Source: Solidesulfovibrio magneticus RS-1
GTDB lineage: Bacteria; Desulfobacterota; Desulfovibrionia; Desulfovibrionales; Desulfovibrionaceae
Direction of reading: 5' to 3'
Assembly (NCBI RefSeq): GCF_000010665.1
Contig: NC_012796.1
Location: forward strand, 2,819,501-2,883,500
DNA: 64,000 nucleotides
In this document: in pieces, positions 1 to 8,890 of the stretch
Position numbering within the stretch: the stretch's first letter is position 1
Layout: each line of letters opens with the position of its first letter
Translations under genes and position numbers: made by a program
Notes under the pieces: generated by a model
The model's database searches: none
What the model saw: the letters and a program-made list of their open reading frames with translations, nothing else
Told to the model about the DNA's origin: nothing

Positions 1-1875
1 GACGACCAGCGCGCCCTCCTCCGGGTCAGCGGCCGTGACATGCCCCAGGTCGCCGTTGAAGACGTCCTTTTCGTAATTGTTTTTCGTCTGCAACACCCGG
101 TCGCCCAGACGAAAAATGGCGTTTCCCCGAATGACCGTCGGCCCCGAAGGATTGAGCCGCGCCCGAAGCGCTTCATTGAGCGCCTGGGTGCCGGCCTCGC
201 CCTTGTGCATGGGCGAGAGCACCTGCACGTCGCGCATGGGATCAAGGCCATAAACCTGGGGGATGCGCTCGGCCACCAGCGTGGCGATCAGATCGCGCAC
301 GGCGGCCGGATCGTCCTGCTCGACCCAGAAAAAATCGGCCTCGGGCGGCTTTTTCTCGGCCGCCTGGGGGAACTGGCCGTTGTTGACCCGGTGGGCGTTG
401 ACCACGATCATGCTTTCCCGGGCCTGGCGAAAAATGTGCGTGAGCCGCGCGCTGCCCACGGACTGGCTGCCCAACACGTCCTCCAGGACGTTGCCCGCTC
501 CCACCGACGGCAGCTGGTCGGCGTCGCCAACGAGAATAAGCCGCGAGGTAAACGGCAAGGCCCGCAGCATGTGCCCGCAAAGCCTGGCGTCGAGCATGCT
601 GACCTCGTCGACCAGCAGCGCGTCGGCCTTGAGCTTGTTGTCCTCGCACACGGCAAACGAGCCGTCGGGCGTGGACTGGAGCAGGCGGTGGAGCGTGGCG
701 GCCGGCTGGCCGGTCGCCTCGGAAAGCCGTTTGGCCGCCCGGCCCGTGGGCGCGGCAAGTTTGACTTTTAGCGACAGCTTGTCAAGGGCGGCCACCACCA
801 TGCGGGTGATGGTGGTCTTGCCGGTGCCGGGTCCGCCGGTGATGACAAAGACCTTGTTGGCGCAGGCGTCAATAACGGCTTGCCGCTGCTCCGGGGAAAG
901 CTGGATGCGGGCCTCGGACTCCAGGGCCGGCAGGAGCTTTTCCACCTTGCCGCGCAATTGCGCGCCGGGATGGCCGGCCAAGTCGTGGATGCGCCGAGCG
1001 ATCTCGGTCTCCAGGGCATAGAAGTGGCGCAGATAGACGGCCGCTTCGATGCCCTGCTCGGGCAGAGGTTCGACCTTGACCCGCTTGAGTTCTTCCAGGC
1101 CGCCAAGCCCCTCCTCCAGGCGCTCGGAAGCCACGTCGCCGACCAGGGCGGCGGTTTTCTCGAAAAGCACGTCCTTGGGCGCGAACAGATGCCCCTGCTC
1201 GCCCATGGAAAAGAGCACATAGGCCAATGCGGCCTGGACACGCTCGGGGCTGTCCGAGGCAAAGCCCAGGCGCAGGGCCATGGCGTCGGCGGTCTTAAAC
1301 GCGATGCCGCGAATTTCATAGGCCAGTTCGTAAGGATTGGCCCGAATGCGGGCCTCGGCGGCGTTGCCGTAAAGCCGCTGGATCTTGGCGGCGTGGGTGG
1401 TGGCGATTTCGTGGGTCTGGAGAAAGAGCATCAGCGAGCGGATCTCGTTTTGGGCGTCCCAGGAGGCCTTGATCTCGGCCAGCTTTTTCTTGCCCACGCC
1501 TTCCACGGAAAGCAGCTTGTCCGGCTCCTTGTCCAGAATGTCGAGCACCTTCTCGCCAAAGGCGTCCACCAGGCGCGAGGCTAAAATGCCGCCCACGCCC
1601 TTGATCTGACCCGAGGCCAGGTAGCGGCGGATGCCGTTTAGGGTGGCCGGCATCTCGCGCACGGCGGTGGTCACCTGAAACTGGCGGCCATACTTGGGAT
1701 GGGTGGCGAAATCGCCGGTGACCCGCAAGAGTTCGCCGGGCGTGACCTTTTGCATGCGCCCGACAATGGAAAACGGTCCCGGTTCGGCCTTGGAGCCGAC
1801 CCGGGCGATGAGGTAGCCGTTTTCCTCGTTGAAAAAGGTGACGGTCTCGATTTCGACCGTAAGCTCGACTGCCAT
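1..1875 (-). CDS. recD2: RecD2-type ATP-dependent DNA helicase (C-terminus beyond window)
   Basis: Superfamily 1B 5'-3' DNA helicase of the RecD2/TraA-like group, which acts in DNA repair without RecBC. The frame is open from an ATG at 1875 to the window edge, giving 625 visible codons; the family is usually about 720-750 residues, so roughly the last 100 residues lie outside. An N-terminal OB-like part and helix-hairpin-helix repeats (GVGGIL..., VEGVGKKKLAEIK) precede the motor. Walker A GGPGTGKTT is at about residues 347-355, followed by APTGRAAKRL, the Walker B region LLVDEVSMLD and GDADQLPSVGAG. It starts 24 bp after recR on the same strand, so it is probably co-transcribed with dnaX-ybaB-recR. 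The match to RecD2 is clear; the missing end is only a window effect. Confidence 0.93.
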   Translation of the reverse strand, partial: MAVELTVEIETVTFFNEENGYLIARVGSKAEPGPFSIVGRMQKVTPGELLRVTGDFATHPKYGRQFQVTTAVREMPATLNGIRRYLASGQIKGVGGILASRLVDAFGEKVLDILDKEPDKLLSVEGVGKKKLAEIKASWDAQNEIRSLMLFLQTHEIATTHAAKIQRLYGNAAEARIRANPYELAYEIRGIAFKTADAMALRLGFASDSPERVQAALAYVLFSMGEQGHLFAPKDVLFEKTAALVGDVASERLEEGLGGLEELKRVKVEPLPEQGIEAAVYLRHFYALETEIARRIHDLAGHPGAQLRGKVEKLLPALESEARIQLSPEQRQAVIDACANKVFVITGGPGTGKTTITRMVVAALDKLSLKVKLAAPTGRAAKRLSEATGQPAATLHRLLQSTPDGSFAVCEDNKLKADALLVDEVSMLDARLCGHMLRALPFTSRLILVGDADQLPSVGAGNVLEDVLGSQSVGSARLTHIFRQARESMIVVNAHRVNNGQFPQAAEKKPPEADFFWVEQDDPAAVRDLIATLVAERIPQVYGLDPMRDVQVLSPMHKGEAGTQALNEALRARLNPSGPTVIRGNAIFRLGDRVLQTKNNYEKDVFNGDLGHVTAADPEEGALVV

Positions 1876-1899
1876 GGGGTTTGCGGCGGCGTCCGAGAG

Positions 1900-2514
1900 T
1901 TAGAGGTCCTGGCGATAGCGCAGGGATTGGGACAGGGTTTCCTTGTCCACGTACTTGACCTCGGCCCCCAGGGGGATGCCCTGGGCCAGCCGCGTCAGGC
2001 GCACGGCCGGAAACTCCCGCTCCAGCAGATTCTTGATATGGGAGGCGGTGGTTTCGGCGGCCAGCGTCGCGCCAAGGGCCAGGATGCATTCCGTGACCGC
2101 GCCCTCGGCCAGTTTGGCCCGCAGCACGTCCAGGCGGAGTTGGCCAGGCGACACGCCTTCCAGCGGATCAAGCAGGCCGCCCAGGACCAGATAGCGGCCG
2201 GCGTAGAGGCCGGTTTCCTCCATCTGCATGATGGCGTCCCACTGGGCCACGAGACAGAGCTGTTCGCCGTTTCGGGACGGGTCGGCGCACACCGGACAGA
2301 CCGGCGTTTCGGACAGCGAGGCGCAGTGGACGCACAGGCACAACCGCTCGCGCAGGCGCAAGATGGCCTCGCCCAGGCCGTCGGCCCGGGGGCGCGGCCA
2401 CTCCAAGAGCGTCATGGCCACCTTGAGGGCCGACTTGGGGCCAAGGCCGGGCAGCTTGGCCAGCTGGTCCACGAGTTCGGCCAGGGGGACGGGCAGGGTC
2501 GTCTGGGATGCCAT
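1900..2514 (-). CDS. recR: Recombination mediator protein RecR
   Basis: RecR works with RecO (and RecF) to load RecA on SSB-coated single-stranded DNA in gap repair. The 204-residue length matches the family. Visible features are an N-terminal helix-hairpin-helix (LAKLPGLGPKSALKVAMTLLEW), a four-cysteine zinc motif (CVHC...CPVC, around residues 61-76), a Toprim domain beginning around residue 85 (LCLVAQWDAIMQME, GRYLVLGGLLDPLEGV) and a C-terminal Walker-B-like tail (LTRLAQGIPLGAEVKYVD). It lies in the conserved dnaX-ybaB-recR order, transcribed leftward, with recD2 24 bp downstream. A long hairpin separates it from ybaB (see 2540-2574). Confidence 0.97.
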   Translation of the reverse strand: MASQTTLPVPLAELVDQLAKLPGLGPKSALKVAMTLLEWPRPRADGLGEAILRLRERLCLCVHCASLSETPVCPVCADPSRNGEQLCLVAQWDAIMQMEETGLYAGRYLVLGGLLDPLEGVSPGQLRLDVLRAKLAEGAVTECILALGATLAAETTASHIKNLLEREFPAVRLTRLAQGIPLGAEVKYVDKETLSQSLRYRQDL

Positions 2515-2539
2515 GTTCGGGATTCCGCGTAGGGGCGCG

Positions 2540-2574
2540 GGCGGCGGGAAAAGGGGTCGCCCCTTCCCGCCGCC
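2540..2574. other. Long GC hairpin between ybaB and recR
   Basis: GGCGGCGGG, AAAA and GGGG (2540-2556) face CCCC, TT and CCCGCCGCC (2560-2574) across a TCG loop. That is about 15 base pairs with one 2-nt bulge. No T-run follows on either strand, so it is not a classical intrinsic terminator. In the leftward transcript it sits between the ybaB stop and the recR start, where it could act in mRNA processing or partial attenuation. Function is inference. Confidence 0.5.
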
Positions 2575-2580
2575 GGTTGG

Positions 2581-2892
2581 TTAGAACAGGCCGGGAACCT
2601 TGATGCCGCCGGTGATCTGTCCCATTTCGGCTTCCATCATGGCCTTGGCCTTCTTGATGCCGTCGTTGACGGCGGAAAGGACCAGGTCCTGGAGCATTTC
2701 CACGTCATTGGGGTCCACGGCCGTCTTGTCGATGGCCAGGGACTTCAGTTCGTTGGAACCGGACACCACGGCTACGACCATGCCGCCGCCGGCCGTACCT
2801 TCCACGGTGCGCTCCTGCAGGTCTTCCTGGAGCTTGGCCATCTTTTTTTGCATGACCTGGGCCTGGCGAACCAGTTCGTTCATTCCTTTCAT
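2581..2892 (-). CDS. ybaB: YbaB/EbfC family nucleoid-associated protein
   Basis: Small DNA-binding nucleoid-associated protein of the YbaB/EbfC family; 103 residues is the family's normal size. The sequence starts MKGMNELVRQAQVMQKKMAK, the typical N-terminal helix, and contains the conserved core VEGTAGGGMVVAVVSGSNELKSLAIDK followed by DLVLSAVNDGIKKAKAMMEAEMGQITGG. These proteins form tweezer-like dimers that bind and bend DNA. It lies between dnaX (12 bp upstream) and recR, the classic arrangement, and is presumably translated from the same message. Confident by sequence and context. Confidence 0.96.
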   Translation of the reverse strand: MKGMNELVRQAQVMQKKMAKLQEDLQERTVEGTAGGGMVVAVVSGSNELKSLAIDKTAVDPNDVEMLQDLVLSAVNDGIKKAKAMMEAEMGQITGGIKVPGLF

Positions 2893-2904
2893 GGGCTACC
2901 TCCT

Positions 2905-4869
2905 CTAGCGGGGCTTTCGTTCGATGATTTCGGCGTCAAAGGCCGTGACGGCCTGGCGCACTTCCGGGTGGTTGTCGACGTAGTCCCGAAGGTCATGGGG
3001 CGACATGCGGTCATTTGCCGCCTCGCCTTCGGTCAGACGCACGGTCACGCCGGGGCCGAAATAGGCTTCGGCGGCTTCGGTCAGCTGGCGCAGCTTGTCG
3101 GGATGGGCCAGACGGCCGCGATGAAAGGCGTTGGTGCAGCTGACGACCAGCTCACCCGGAGCCGGATCGGGCGAAAACGTGCCCTGGGCGTGCTTGAGGG
3201 CCACCATGTCGCTGCCCCGGCCGGCCTGGCGCAAAAAGCCGTCCCAGGTGCGGGGGCCGGCCGGCGCGGCTTGGGGCGGACGCGGCACGTCATCATGCCC
3301 GGATGATCCATGGCCCTGGCCCGAAGCGGCGAAAGACGCAGACTGGCCTGATCCCGAAGGGGCGTAGCCGCCGGCAGCCGGCGCGGCGGCCGGGGCCTGG
3401 GCCGGGGGAGTCGAGCCGTTGCCCGGACCGGACGCGGCATGGGGCGTCGGCGCTTCAGACCGGGACACCGGGGGCGCGGCCTGGGGCGGATAGCTCCGGG
3501 GAGCGGCGGACTGCGCGGTGGGCGGCGCGGCGTCGAGGCCGGCGGCCGGCCGACCGTAACCGCCCTGGTCCCGACCGGGACCGGTCTCGGGCTGACCGTA
3601 GGGCGCAACCTGGTCGGCCAGGGGCTGGGGCCGGTAGCCGCCGGGACGCCCGCCCTGGGGCTGGCGCGGGGTCAACCCGCCGCCCTGCCCTCCGGAACGA
3701 CCGGACGACCCGCCCGAGCCACCGGGACCGGAGGCCGCCGGCGCGGCGCAGGAAGCGAGATTTTGCAACGGCAGCAGGCGCGGCAGATAGGCCATGTTGA
3801 GCAGCAGCAGCTCCAGGGCCAAGGCCGGCTCCAGGCTCGTCTGGACCCGGCGCTGGCCCTCCAGGGTCATCTGCCAGCAGGCATGGATGTGGGCGGCCTC
3901 GATGCGTCCGGCCCAGACCAGCCATTCCCCGGCCTCCTCGGCCGGCAGATCGACCACGGGCAGGGCCCGCTCACCAGCCTGGCGCAGGAGAAACAGATTG
4001 CGCCACATGGAGGCCAGCTCGCGCAGGAAAAAGCCGATGTCCAGGCCCTTGTCCAGGACCTGGCGCAAAAGCTCCACCACCGCCGGCCCATCCTCGGCCC
4101 GGATGGCTTCGATGAGTCCGAAAAACACTTCCTGGCCGGCCAGCCCAAGGACGCCCCGGGCGTCCGCTTCGGTGAGTTCAGCCCCGCCCAGGGCCAGAAC
4201 CTGGGCCAAAAGCGACATGGAATCCCGCACGCTGCCGGCCCCGCGCCGGGCAATGAGGCTGACGGCCTTGGCCTCGTAGGGCACGGCCTCGCGCATGAGC
4301 ACGCTGGACAGATGGGCTTCCAGCTCGCTCTGGGCCAGTCGCTTGAACAGATAATGCTGGCAACGGCTGATGATGGTGGCCGGAAACTTGTGGGGCTCGG
4401 TGGTGGCCAGGATGAAGGTGACGCGTCCGGGGGGCTCTTCCAGGGTTTTGAGCAGCGCGTTGAAAGCCGCCGTGGTCAGCATGTGGGCTTCGTCGATGAT
4501 GAAGACCTTGTAGCGGCTGTTGAGCGGCGCGTAGCCCACGTCTTCTTTCAGGCGTCTGGCGTCGTCGACCTTGCCATGGGTGGCGGCGTCGATCTCGATA
4601 ACGTCGGGGGAGACCCCGGCCGTGATCTGACGGCATTGGGAGCAGACGTTGCAAGGTTCGCCCGTGGGCGCGGTCTCGCAGTTAAGCGCCTTGGCCAGCA
4701 CCCGGGCCAGGGTGGTCTTGCCCACGCCCCGAGTGCCGCTGAAAAGATAAGCCGGCGCGATACGGTCTTCGGCCGCGGCCCGGGACAGGATGCGTTTGAC
4801 GGCGTCCTGCCCGGCCACGTCGGCGAAACGCTGGGGCCGGTATTTGGCGGTAAGGCTTATTGTGCTCAT
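2905..4869 (-). CDS. dnaX: DNA polymerase III subunit gamma/tau
   Basis: Clamp-loader ATPase of the replicative polymerase. The 654-residue protein begins with the AAA+ domain: Walker A GTRGVGKTT near residue 45, the zinc-binding cysteines CETAPTGEPCNVCSQC around 64-79, Walker B IIDEAHML near 124 and the SRC sensor ISRCQHYLFKRL. A middle collar region follows, then a long Pro/Gly/Ser/Gln-rich low-complexity linker (about residues 380-540) and a C-terminal tau-like domain ending DAEIIERKPR. The linker is much longer than in many homologues. I did not look for a gamma-type programmed frameshift beyond a glance. First gene of the dnaX-ybaB-recR-recD2 run. Confidence 0.96.
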   Translation of the reverse strand: MSTISLTAKYRPQRFADVAGQDAVKRILSRAAAEDRIAPAYLFSGTRGVGKTTLARVLAKALNCETAPTGEPCNVCSQCRQITAGVSPDVIEIDAATHGKVDDARRLKEDVGYAPLNSRYKVFIIDEAHMLTTAAFNALLKTLEEPPGRVTFILATTEPHKFPATIISRCQHYLFKRLAQSELEAHLSSVLMREAVPYEAKAVSLIARRGAGSVRDSMSLLAQVLALGGAELTEADARGVLGLAGQEVFFGLIEAIRAEDGPAVVELLRQVLDKGLDIGFFLRELASMWRNLFLLRQAGERALPVVDLPAEEAGEWLVWAGRIEAAHIHACWQMTLEGQRRVQTSLEPALALELLLLNMAYLPRLLPLQNLASCAAPAASGPGGSGGSSGRSGGQGGGLTPRQPQGGRPGGYRPQPLADQVAPYGQPETGPGRDQGGYGRPAAGLDAAPPTAQSAAPRSYPPQAAPPVSRSEAPTPHAASGPGNGSTPPAQAPAAAPAAGGYAPSGSGQSASFAASGQGHGSSGHDDVPRPPQAAPAGPRTWDGFLRQAGRGSDMVALKHAQGTFSPDPAPGELVVSCTNAFHRGRLAHPDKLRQLTEAAEAYFGPGVTVRLTEGEAANDRMSPHDLRDYVDNHPEVRQAVTAFDAEIIERKPR

Positions 4870-4880
4870 CGAGGCGGTCC

Positions 4881-4909
4881 GGGCGGCTGCACTACGGTCG
4901 CAGCCGCCC
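4881..4909. other. Perfect 10-bp hairpin between ilvE and dnaX
   Basis: GGGCGGCTGC (4881-4890) and GCAGCCGCCC (4900-4909) form a perfect 10-bp stem with a 9-nt loop in the 48-bp gap between the ilvE stop and the dnaX start. No T-tract follows in the leftward direction. It may weaken read-through from ilvE into dnaX or be a transcript-processing signal; the sequence alone does not decide. Confidence 0.5.
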
Positions 4910-4917
4910 GGTAACGG

Positions 4918-5844
4918 TTACAGGCTGTAACGGCGCAGCCAGTTGGCGTAGGCCGGGTTTTCGCCCTTGACCACCTTGAAAAAGGCGGCCTGCAGGGCCT
5001 TGGCCACCGGTCCGGCATGGCCTTCGCCGATGACCCGGCGGTCGAGTTCGCGGATGGGGGTCAGCTCGGCGGCGGTGCCGGAGAAAAAGGCTTCGTCGGC
5101 CATGTAGACTTCGTCGCGGGTGAAAAGCTGCTCCACCACCTCATAGCCGAGCTCCTTGGCCAGGGTGATGAGGCTGTCCCGGGTGATGCCGGCCAGGATG
5201 GAGGTCAAGGGCGGGGTCTTGATGACGCCTTTTTTGACGATAAAGACGTTTTCGCCCGAGCCTTCGGCCACGTAGCCGGTGGGATCAAGGAGCAAGGCCT
5301 CGTCGTAGCCGTCGGCCAGGGCTTCGGTCTTGGCCAGCACGGAGTTGACGTAGTTGCCGGCCACCTTGGCCTTGGTCATCATGACATTGACGTGATGGCG
5401 GGTGTAGCTCGACGTGCAGATGCGGATGCCGCGCTCCAGGGCCTCGGCGCCGAGATAGGCGCCCCAGGGCCACACGGCGATGGCCACGCGCACCGGGTTG
5501 GGGCCGGGGTTGACGCCCATGGCCTCGCCGGAGCCGATGAAAATCAGCGGCCGGATGTAGCCGGCGGTCATTTTATTGGCCTTAAGCGTCTCGACGCAGG
5601 CCTCGGCCAACTGTTCGTGGCTGAAGGGAACCTTCATGCCCATGACCTTGGCCGAGCCGAGCAGGCGCTCGATATGCTCGTTCAGGCGAAAAACGGCCGA
5701 CGAGCCGTCAGTGCATTCGTAGGCCCGGATGCCCTCGAACACGCCCACGCCGTAATGCAGCGTATGGGTCAGGACATGCACGTTGGCCTGGTCCCAGGGC
5801 ACCATCGCGCCGTCCATCCAGATGAAATCAGTCCGAACACCCAT
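4918..5844 (-). CDS. ilvE: Branched-chain amino acid aminotransferase
   Basis: Class IV PLP enzyme that interconverts valine, leucine and isoleucine with their 2-oxo acids using glutamate. The chosen ATG at 5844 has a GAGGG ribosome-binding site about 9 nt upstream and gives 308 residues, the usual length; an in-frame ATG at 5931 would add 29 residues of basic, non-homologous sequence. Recognisable parts are [34 protein letters not shown] at the N-terminus, the PLP-lysine region [19 protein letters not shown] and the C-terminal [13 protein letters not shown] and [16 protein letters not shown]. It stands alone, not in an ilv operon. Confidence 0.95.
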   Translation of the reverse strand: MGVRTDFIWMDGAMVPWDQANVHVLTHTLHYGVGVFEGIRAYECTDGSSAVFRLNEHIERLLGSAKVMGMKVPFSHEQLAEACVETLKANKMTAGYIRPLIFIGSGEAMGVNPGPNPVRVAIAVWPWGAYLGAEALERGIRICTSSYTRHHVNVMMTKAKVAGNYVNSVLAKTEALADGYDEALLLDPTGYVAEGSGENVFIVKKGVIKTPPLTSILAGITRDSLITLAKELGYEVVEQLFTRDEVYMADEAFFSGTAAELTPIRELDRRVIGEGHAGPVAKALQAAFFKVVKGENPAYANWLRRYSL

Positions 5845-5973
5845 GATCCAACCCTCGTGCTGGAGCGTTTCCCGGGGAGCTTCCCGGATGGCGTCATGAT
5901 GGCGCCGCATACCCGAAACGGAAACGCCCATGTGTAGGCGCTTTACCCGGCCGGGTCAAGGCGGCTCGGCCGA

Positions 5974-7755
5974 TCAGGACGGCAGGGCCGCCATGGTTGC
6001 CTCGCCCCGCAGTTCCTCGATGAGCGCCTCGATGACCCGGGCCTGCTCGGACAGGTCGGCCAGGGACTGGGCCGCCTGCTCCATGGCCTCCGCCGTGTCC
6101 TGGGACACCGACCCCACGGCGGCCACGGCCGCCTCGATGGAATCCGAGGCCGCTGACTGCTGCTGGGAGGCGGCGGCGATGGAGCGCACCTGATCCGAAG
6201 CCGTCTCCACAAGCCCCACGATGGTGGCCAGGGCCTGGCCGGACTCCCCGGCCAGTTGGTTGGCCGATTCGATGGCGGTCACGGCTTCGCCCACGCCGGA
6301 CACGCTACGGCGCGCCCCGGCCTGGATGTCGCGCACGGCCTGGCCGACCTCGGCCGTGGCGGCCATGGTTTTTTCGGCCAGCTTGCGGACCTCGTCGGCG
6401 ACCACGGCAAAGCCGCGCCCGGCTTCGCCGGCCCGGGCCGCTTCAATGGCGGCATTGAGCGCCAGAAGATTGGTTTGGTCGGCGATGTCGGCAATGACGC
6501 CAAGTACCCGGCCGATGCCCTCAGCCTGACCGCCCAGGGCGTCCATGTCCCGGGCCAGGGTTTGGGCCTTGTCCCGGGCCGTGCCGATGCCGGCCATGGC
6601 CCGACGCACCACGTCGGCGCCGGCGCTGGCCTTGTCCCGGGCCGAGGCGGCGGTGGCGTCGGCCGTGGCCGCGCTTTGGGCCACGTCGAGCACGGTAGCG
6701 CTCATCTCGCCCATGGACGCGGCGGCTTCGGCCAGACGCGAGGACTGCTCGCGAGCGCCATCGGTGGCCCGGGCCACATGGCCCGACAAGGCGGCGGCGG
6801 CGGCGGACAGGGTTCCGGCCACCTCGGACAGGCGCTCGGCGGCCTGCTGCATGCCGTCACGGCGGGCACGCTCGGCGGCCAGACGCAGCCCGTCGGCCTC
6901 TTCCATGGCCTGGCAAGCCTTGGCCGCCTCGCTGGCCGCCTCCTCGCCCCGGGCCGTGGCCGCGGCGATGTTGTCGCGAAGGGCGGCGAGCATGCGGCGC
7001 ATGGAGGCGGCCAGCTCGGCGATTTCGTCCCGGCCGGACACGTCCAGGCGGGCTTCGAGATCGCCTTCGGCCACGGCCTTGGCAAAGGCCACGCCCTTGC
7101 CCAGGGGGCGGGTGATGGACAGGGTGATGACGATGCCCAGAGCGGCGGAAAACAGCAGACAGGCGGCCACGGCCGCCGTCAGGAAAATCGTGCGCCGGTG
7201 GACGTCTTCCAGGGAGGACACGGCCAGGGCGTCGGCCTGGCTTCGGCTGCGCTCAAGAAGAAAGCCGAGCGCGTCCATGGCTTTTTTCTGGGAGAGCTGG
7301 GACATGCCGATGGAGAGCGTGAGCGCGTTGCTGCGTTTGCCGGCGGCGACCAGCTCAAGGACTTGGGCATTGGTCTTGCGCCAGGCGGCCAGGGCTTCGT
7401 TGAAGGCCTTCCACTGGGCGGTCTCTTCCTCATCCAGGGGCATGCGGTCGATAATCTCGCGCCCGGCGTCGGCCAAGGCTAGGCCGGCCCGAAGATTCTC
7501 GCGCTGGCGCTCGAATTCCTTGGAGTTGGCCAGTTCCGGCACGAGGATGGTGCGCTCGGCCGACTGGGCGGCAAGCAGGCCTTCCTTGACCATGCCCAGA
7601 CCGGCCACGCACGGCAAGGCGTCGCCCGTCACCCGGGACAAAGCCGACCCGAGGCCGACCAGGCCCTGATAGCCGAGAACGCCGACGACCAGGGTGAGCA
7701 GCGCGGTGACGCACACGGAGGTGAACAACTTGACGCCAACCTTGACGTTGCCCAT
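5974..7755 (-). CDS. Methyl-accepting chemotaxis protein (two-TM, periplasmic sensor)
   Basis: Transmembrane chemoreceptor of 593 residues. A first membrane helix lies at about 10-30. A periplasmic helical sensor of about 150 residues follows, probably a four-helix bundle given its length and helical pattern. The second helix is at about 190-212, then a HAMP segment ([25 protein letters not shown]). The signalling domain has the conserved tip starting at D426 ([38 protein letters not shown]). The ligand cannot be predicted. No CheB/CheR pentapeptide is obvious at the C-terminus (…[10 protein letters not shown]). It stands alone between ilvE and a TPR gene. Confidence 0.93.
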   Translation of the reverse strand: MGNVKVGVKLFTSVCVTALLTLVVGVLGYQGLVGLGSALSRVTGDALPCVAGLGMVKEGLLAAQSAERTILVPELANSKEFERQRENLRAGLALADAGREIIDRMPLDEEETAQWKAFNEALAAWRKTNAQVLELVAAGKRSNALTLSIGMSQLSQKKAMDALGFLLERSRSQADALAVSSLEDVHRRTIFLTAAVAACLLFSAALGIVITLSITRPLGKGVAFAKAVAEGDLEARLDVSGRDEIAELAASMRRMLAALRDNIAAATARGEEAASEAAKACQAMEEADGLRLAAERARRDGMQQAAERLSEVAGTLSAAAAALSGHVARATDGAREQSSRLAEAAASMGEMSATVLDVAQSAATADATAASARDKASAGADVVRRAMAGIGTARDKAQTLARDMDALGGQAEGIGRVLGVIADIADQTNLLALNAAIEAARAGEAGRGFAVVADEVRKLAEKTMAATAEVGQAVRDIQAGARRSVSGVGEAVTAIESANQLAGESGQALATIVGLVETASDQVRSIAAASQQQSAASDSIEAAVAAVGSVSQDTAEAMEQAAQSLADLSEQARVIEALIEELRGEATMAALPS

Positions 7756-7853
7756 GGCATTGCTCCTTTCTGCGGCCAGACGCGACCACGTCCAGTCTCA
7801 GCCGTTGGCTGGGGCGCGAAACGCGCCATCTTTGCAGAGCCGGCCGCGCCCTG

Positions 7854-8738
7854 TCAATGGCCCTGGGCCAGCGGCGGTTCGTCCAGGACGCCGGGAGGTT
7901 TTTCCAGGGTAGCGGCGGAAAGCGGCGGTTCCGTGGCGGCCTCTCCCCGGGCCAGGGATTCGAGATAGGCCAGAAAGGCCCGCCCCTCCGGGAATTCAGG
8001 ATTGAGCCGAAGGGCTTGTCCCAGCATGGCCCGGCAGCTTTTCACGCGCCCTTTCTCAAATAGCGTGCGGGCCATGTTGTAGAGCAAATGTTCGTCGGTG
8101 TTGCACAGGCGGTAGGCCTGGCTGTAATAGCGCATGGCCTCGTCAAACATGCCGAGTTTGCGCATCTGGATGCCGAATTCGTTGAACAGGTGCTTGTGCT
8201 CGGGCGTAAACGCCGCTTCGATGCGCATGATCTTGTGGAAGACCACGTCAGCGTTATGCTTCTCCTGGCGTTCCAGATAGGTAAGCCCCAGGCCAAAGGC
8301 CGCCCGGACATGTTCTTCGTCCAGTTGCAGCACGCCCTTGTATTCGAATTCGGCGGCGAAAAGCTCCTGGCGTTCCCGATGGCCGTCGGCCGCGCTGACC
8401 GCCTCCTCCAGCCGGCGCATGACCGGAACGACCTTGTTGAGGTAGACCGAGGGTTCGGGCTGGTACTGGGTGAAAAGCTGTTCCCGGCTGATGGCTCGCC
8501 GGGGTCCAGTGGGAATGAAGTCGCGGCTTAAACGCTGCATGAGCACCTGGTCCGAATCGGCCGGCTGCTCGGCGTAGAAAAAAAGCCGCTGCCCGGCCCG
8601 ATTGATGCCGCCGATGCCGAGAAACTTCTGGGATTCAATGGAAAACACGCCCTTGACGGGCTTGTGGCCCGACCGGGGCCTGGCTTGCGAAGAAGGGGGC
8701 TGTTGCATAGGGTTTTTCTTTGGTTCTCGCCAATCCAT
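7854..8738 (-). CDS. Tetratricopeptide-repeat protein of unknown function
   Basis: A 294-residue soluble protein without signal peptide. The N-terminal 90 residues (GVFSIESQKFLGIGG..., FFYAEQPADSDQVLMQRLSRDFIPTGP) match no family I recognise. From about residue 120 the sequence is a run of TPR-like helical pairs (YKGVLQLDEEHVRAAFGLGLTYLERQ, FNEFGIQMRKLGMFDEAMRYYSQAYRL, MLGQALRLNPEFPEGRAFLAYLESLARG). TPR domains mediate protein-protein contacts, so a scaffolding role is likely. The start at 8738 is uncertain; an in-frame ATG at 8708 would give 284 residues. It is divergent from the HD-GYP gene at 8891. Confidence 0.8.
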   Translation of the reverse strand: MDWREPKKNPMQQPPSSQARPRSGHKPVKGVFSIESQKFLGIGGINRAGQRLFFYAEQPADSDQVLMQRLSRDFIPTGPRRAISREQLFTQYQPEPSVYLNKVVPVMRRLEEAVSAADGHRERQELFAAEFEYKGVLQLDEEHVRAAFGLGLTYLERQEKHNADVVFHKIMRIEAAFTPEHKHLFNEFGIQMRKLGMFDEAMRYYSQAYRLCNTDEHLLYNMARTLFEKGRVKSCRAMLGQALRLNPEFPEGRAFLAYLESLARGEAATEPPLSAATLEKPPGVLDEPPLAQGH

Positions 8739-8890
8739 AGCCGGCCTGAGGGCCTTTCGGCAAGCGTCGCGGCCCGAGACCCAAAGTCGCCGAGTTGACA
8801 GTTTTTTTTCCCCGCGCGTATAGCCTGTGATGCCGGCGCGAAGCCGCTAGGGCCGAGCCGCCCTGGCGACGGCGTTTGGCGGGACCAACC

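Noticed and set aside
2905-4869. Programmed frameshift producing a short DnaX (gamma)
   Set aside because: I did not find a clear A-rich slippery heptamer followed by a stop in the shifted frame; the long GC-rich linker makes one unlikely.
3439-4914. 491-codon open frame antisense to dnaX
   Set aside because: Gly/Gln/His-rich low-complexity product with no domain; it is the GC-driven shadow of dnaX, whose frame has a full clamp-loader sequence.
5974-7755. Chemoreceptor as a possible gas sensor like the H-NOX one
   Set aside because: Its sensor is a periplasmic helical region without heme, CxxCH or H-NOX motifs, so there is nothing to support gas sensing.
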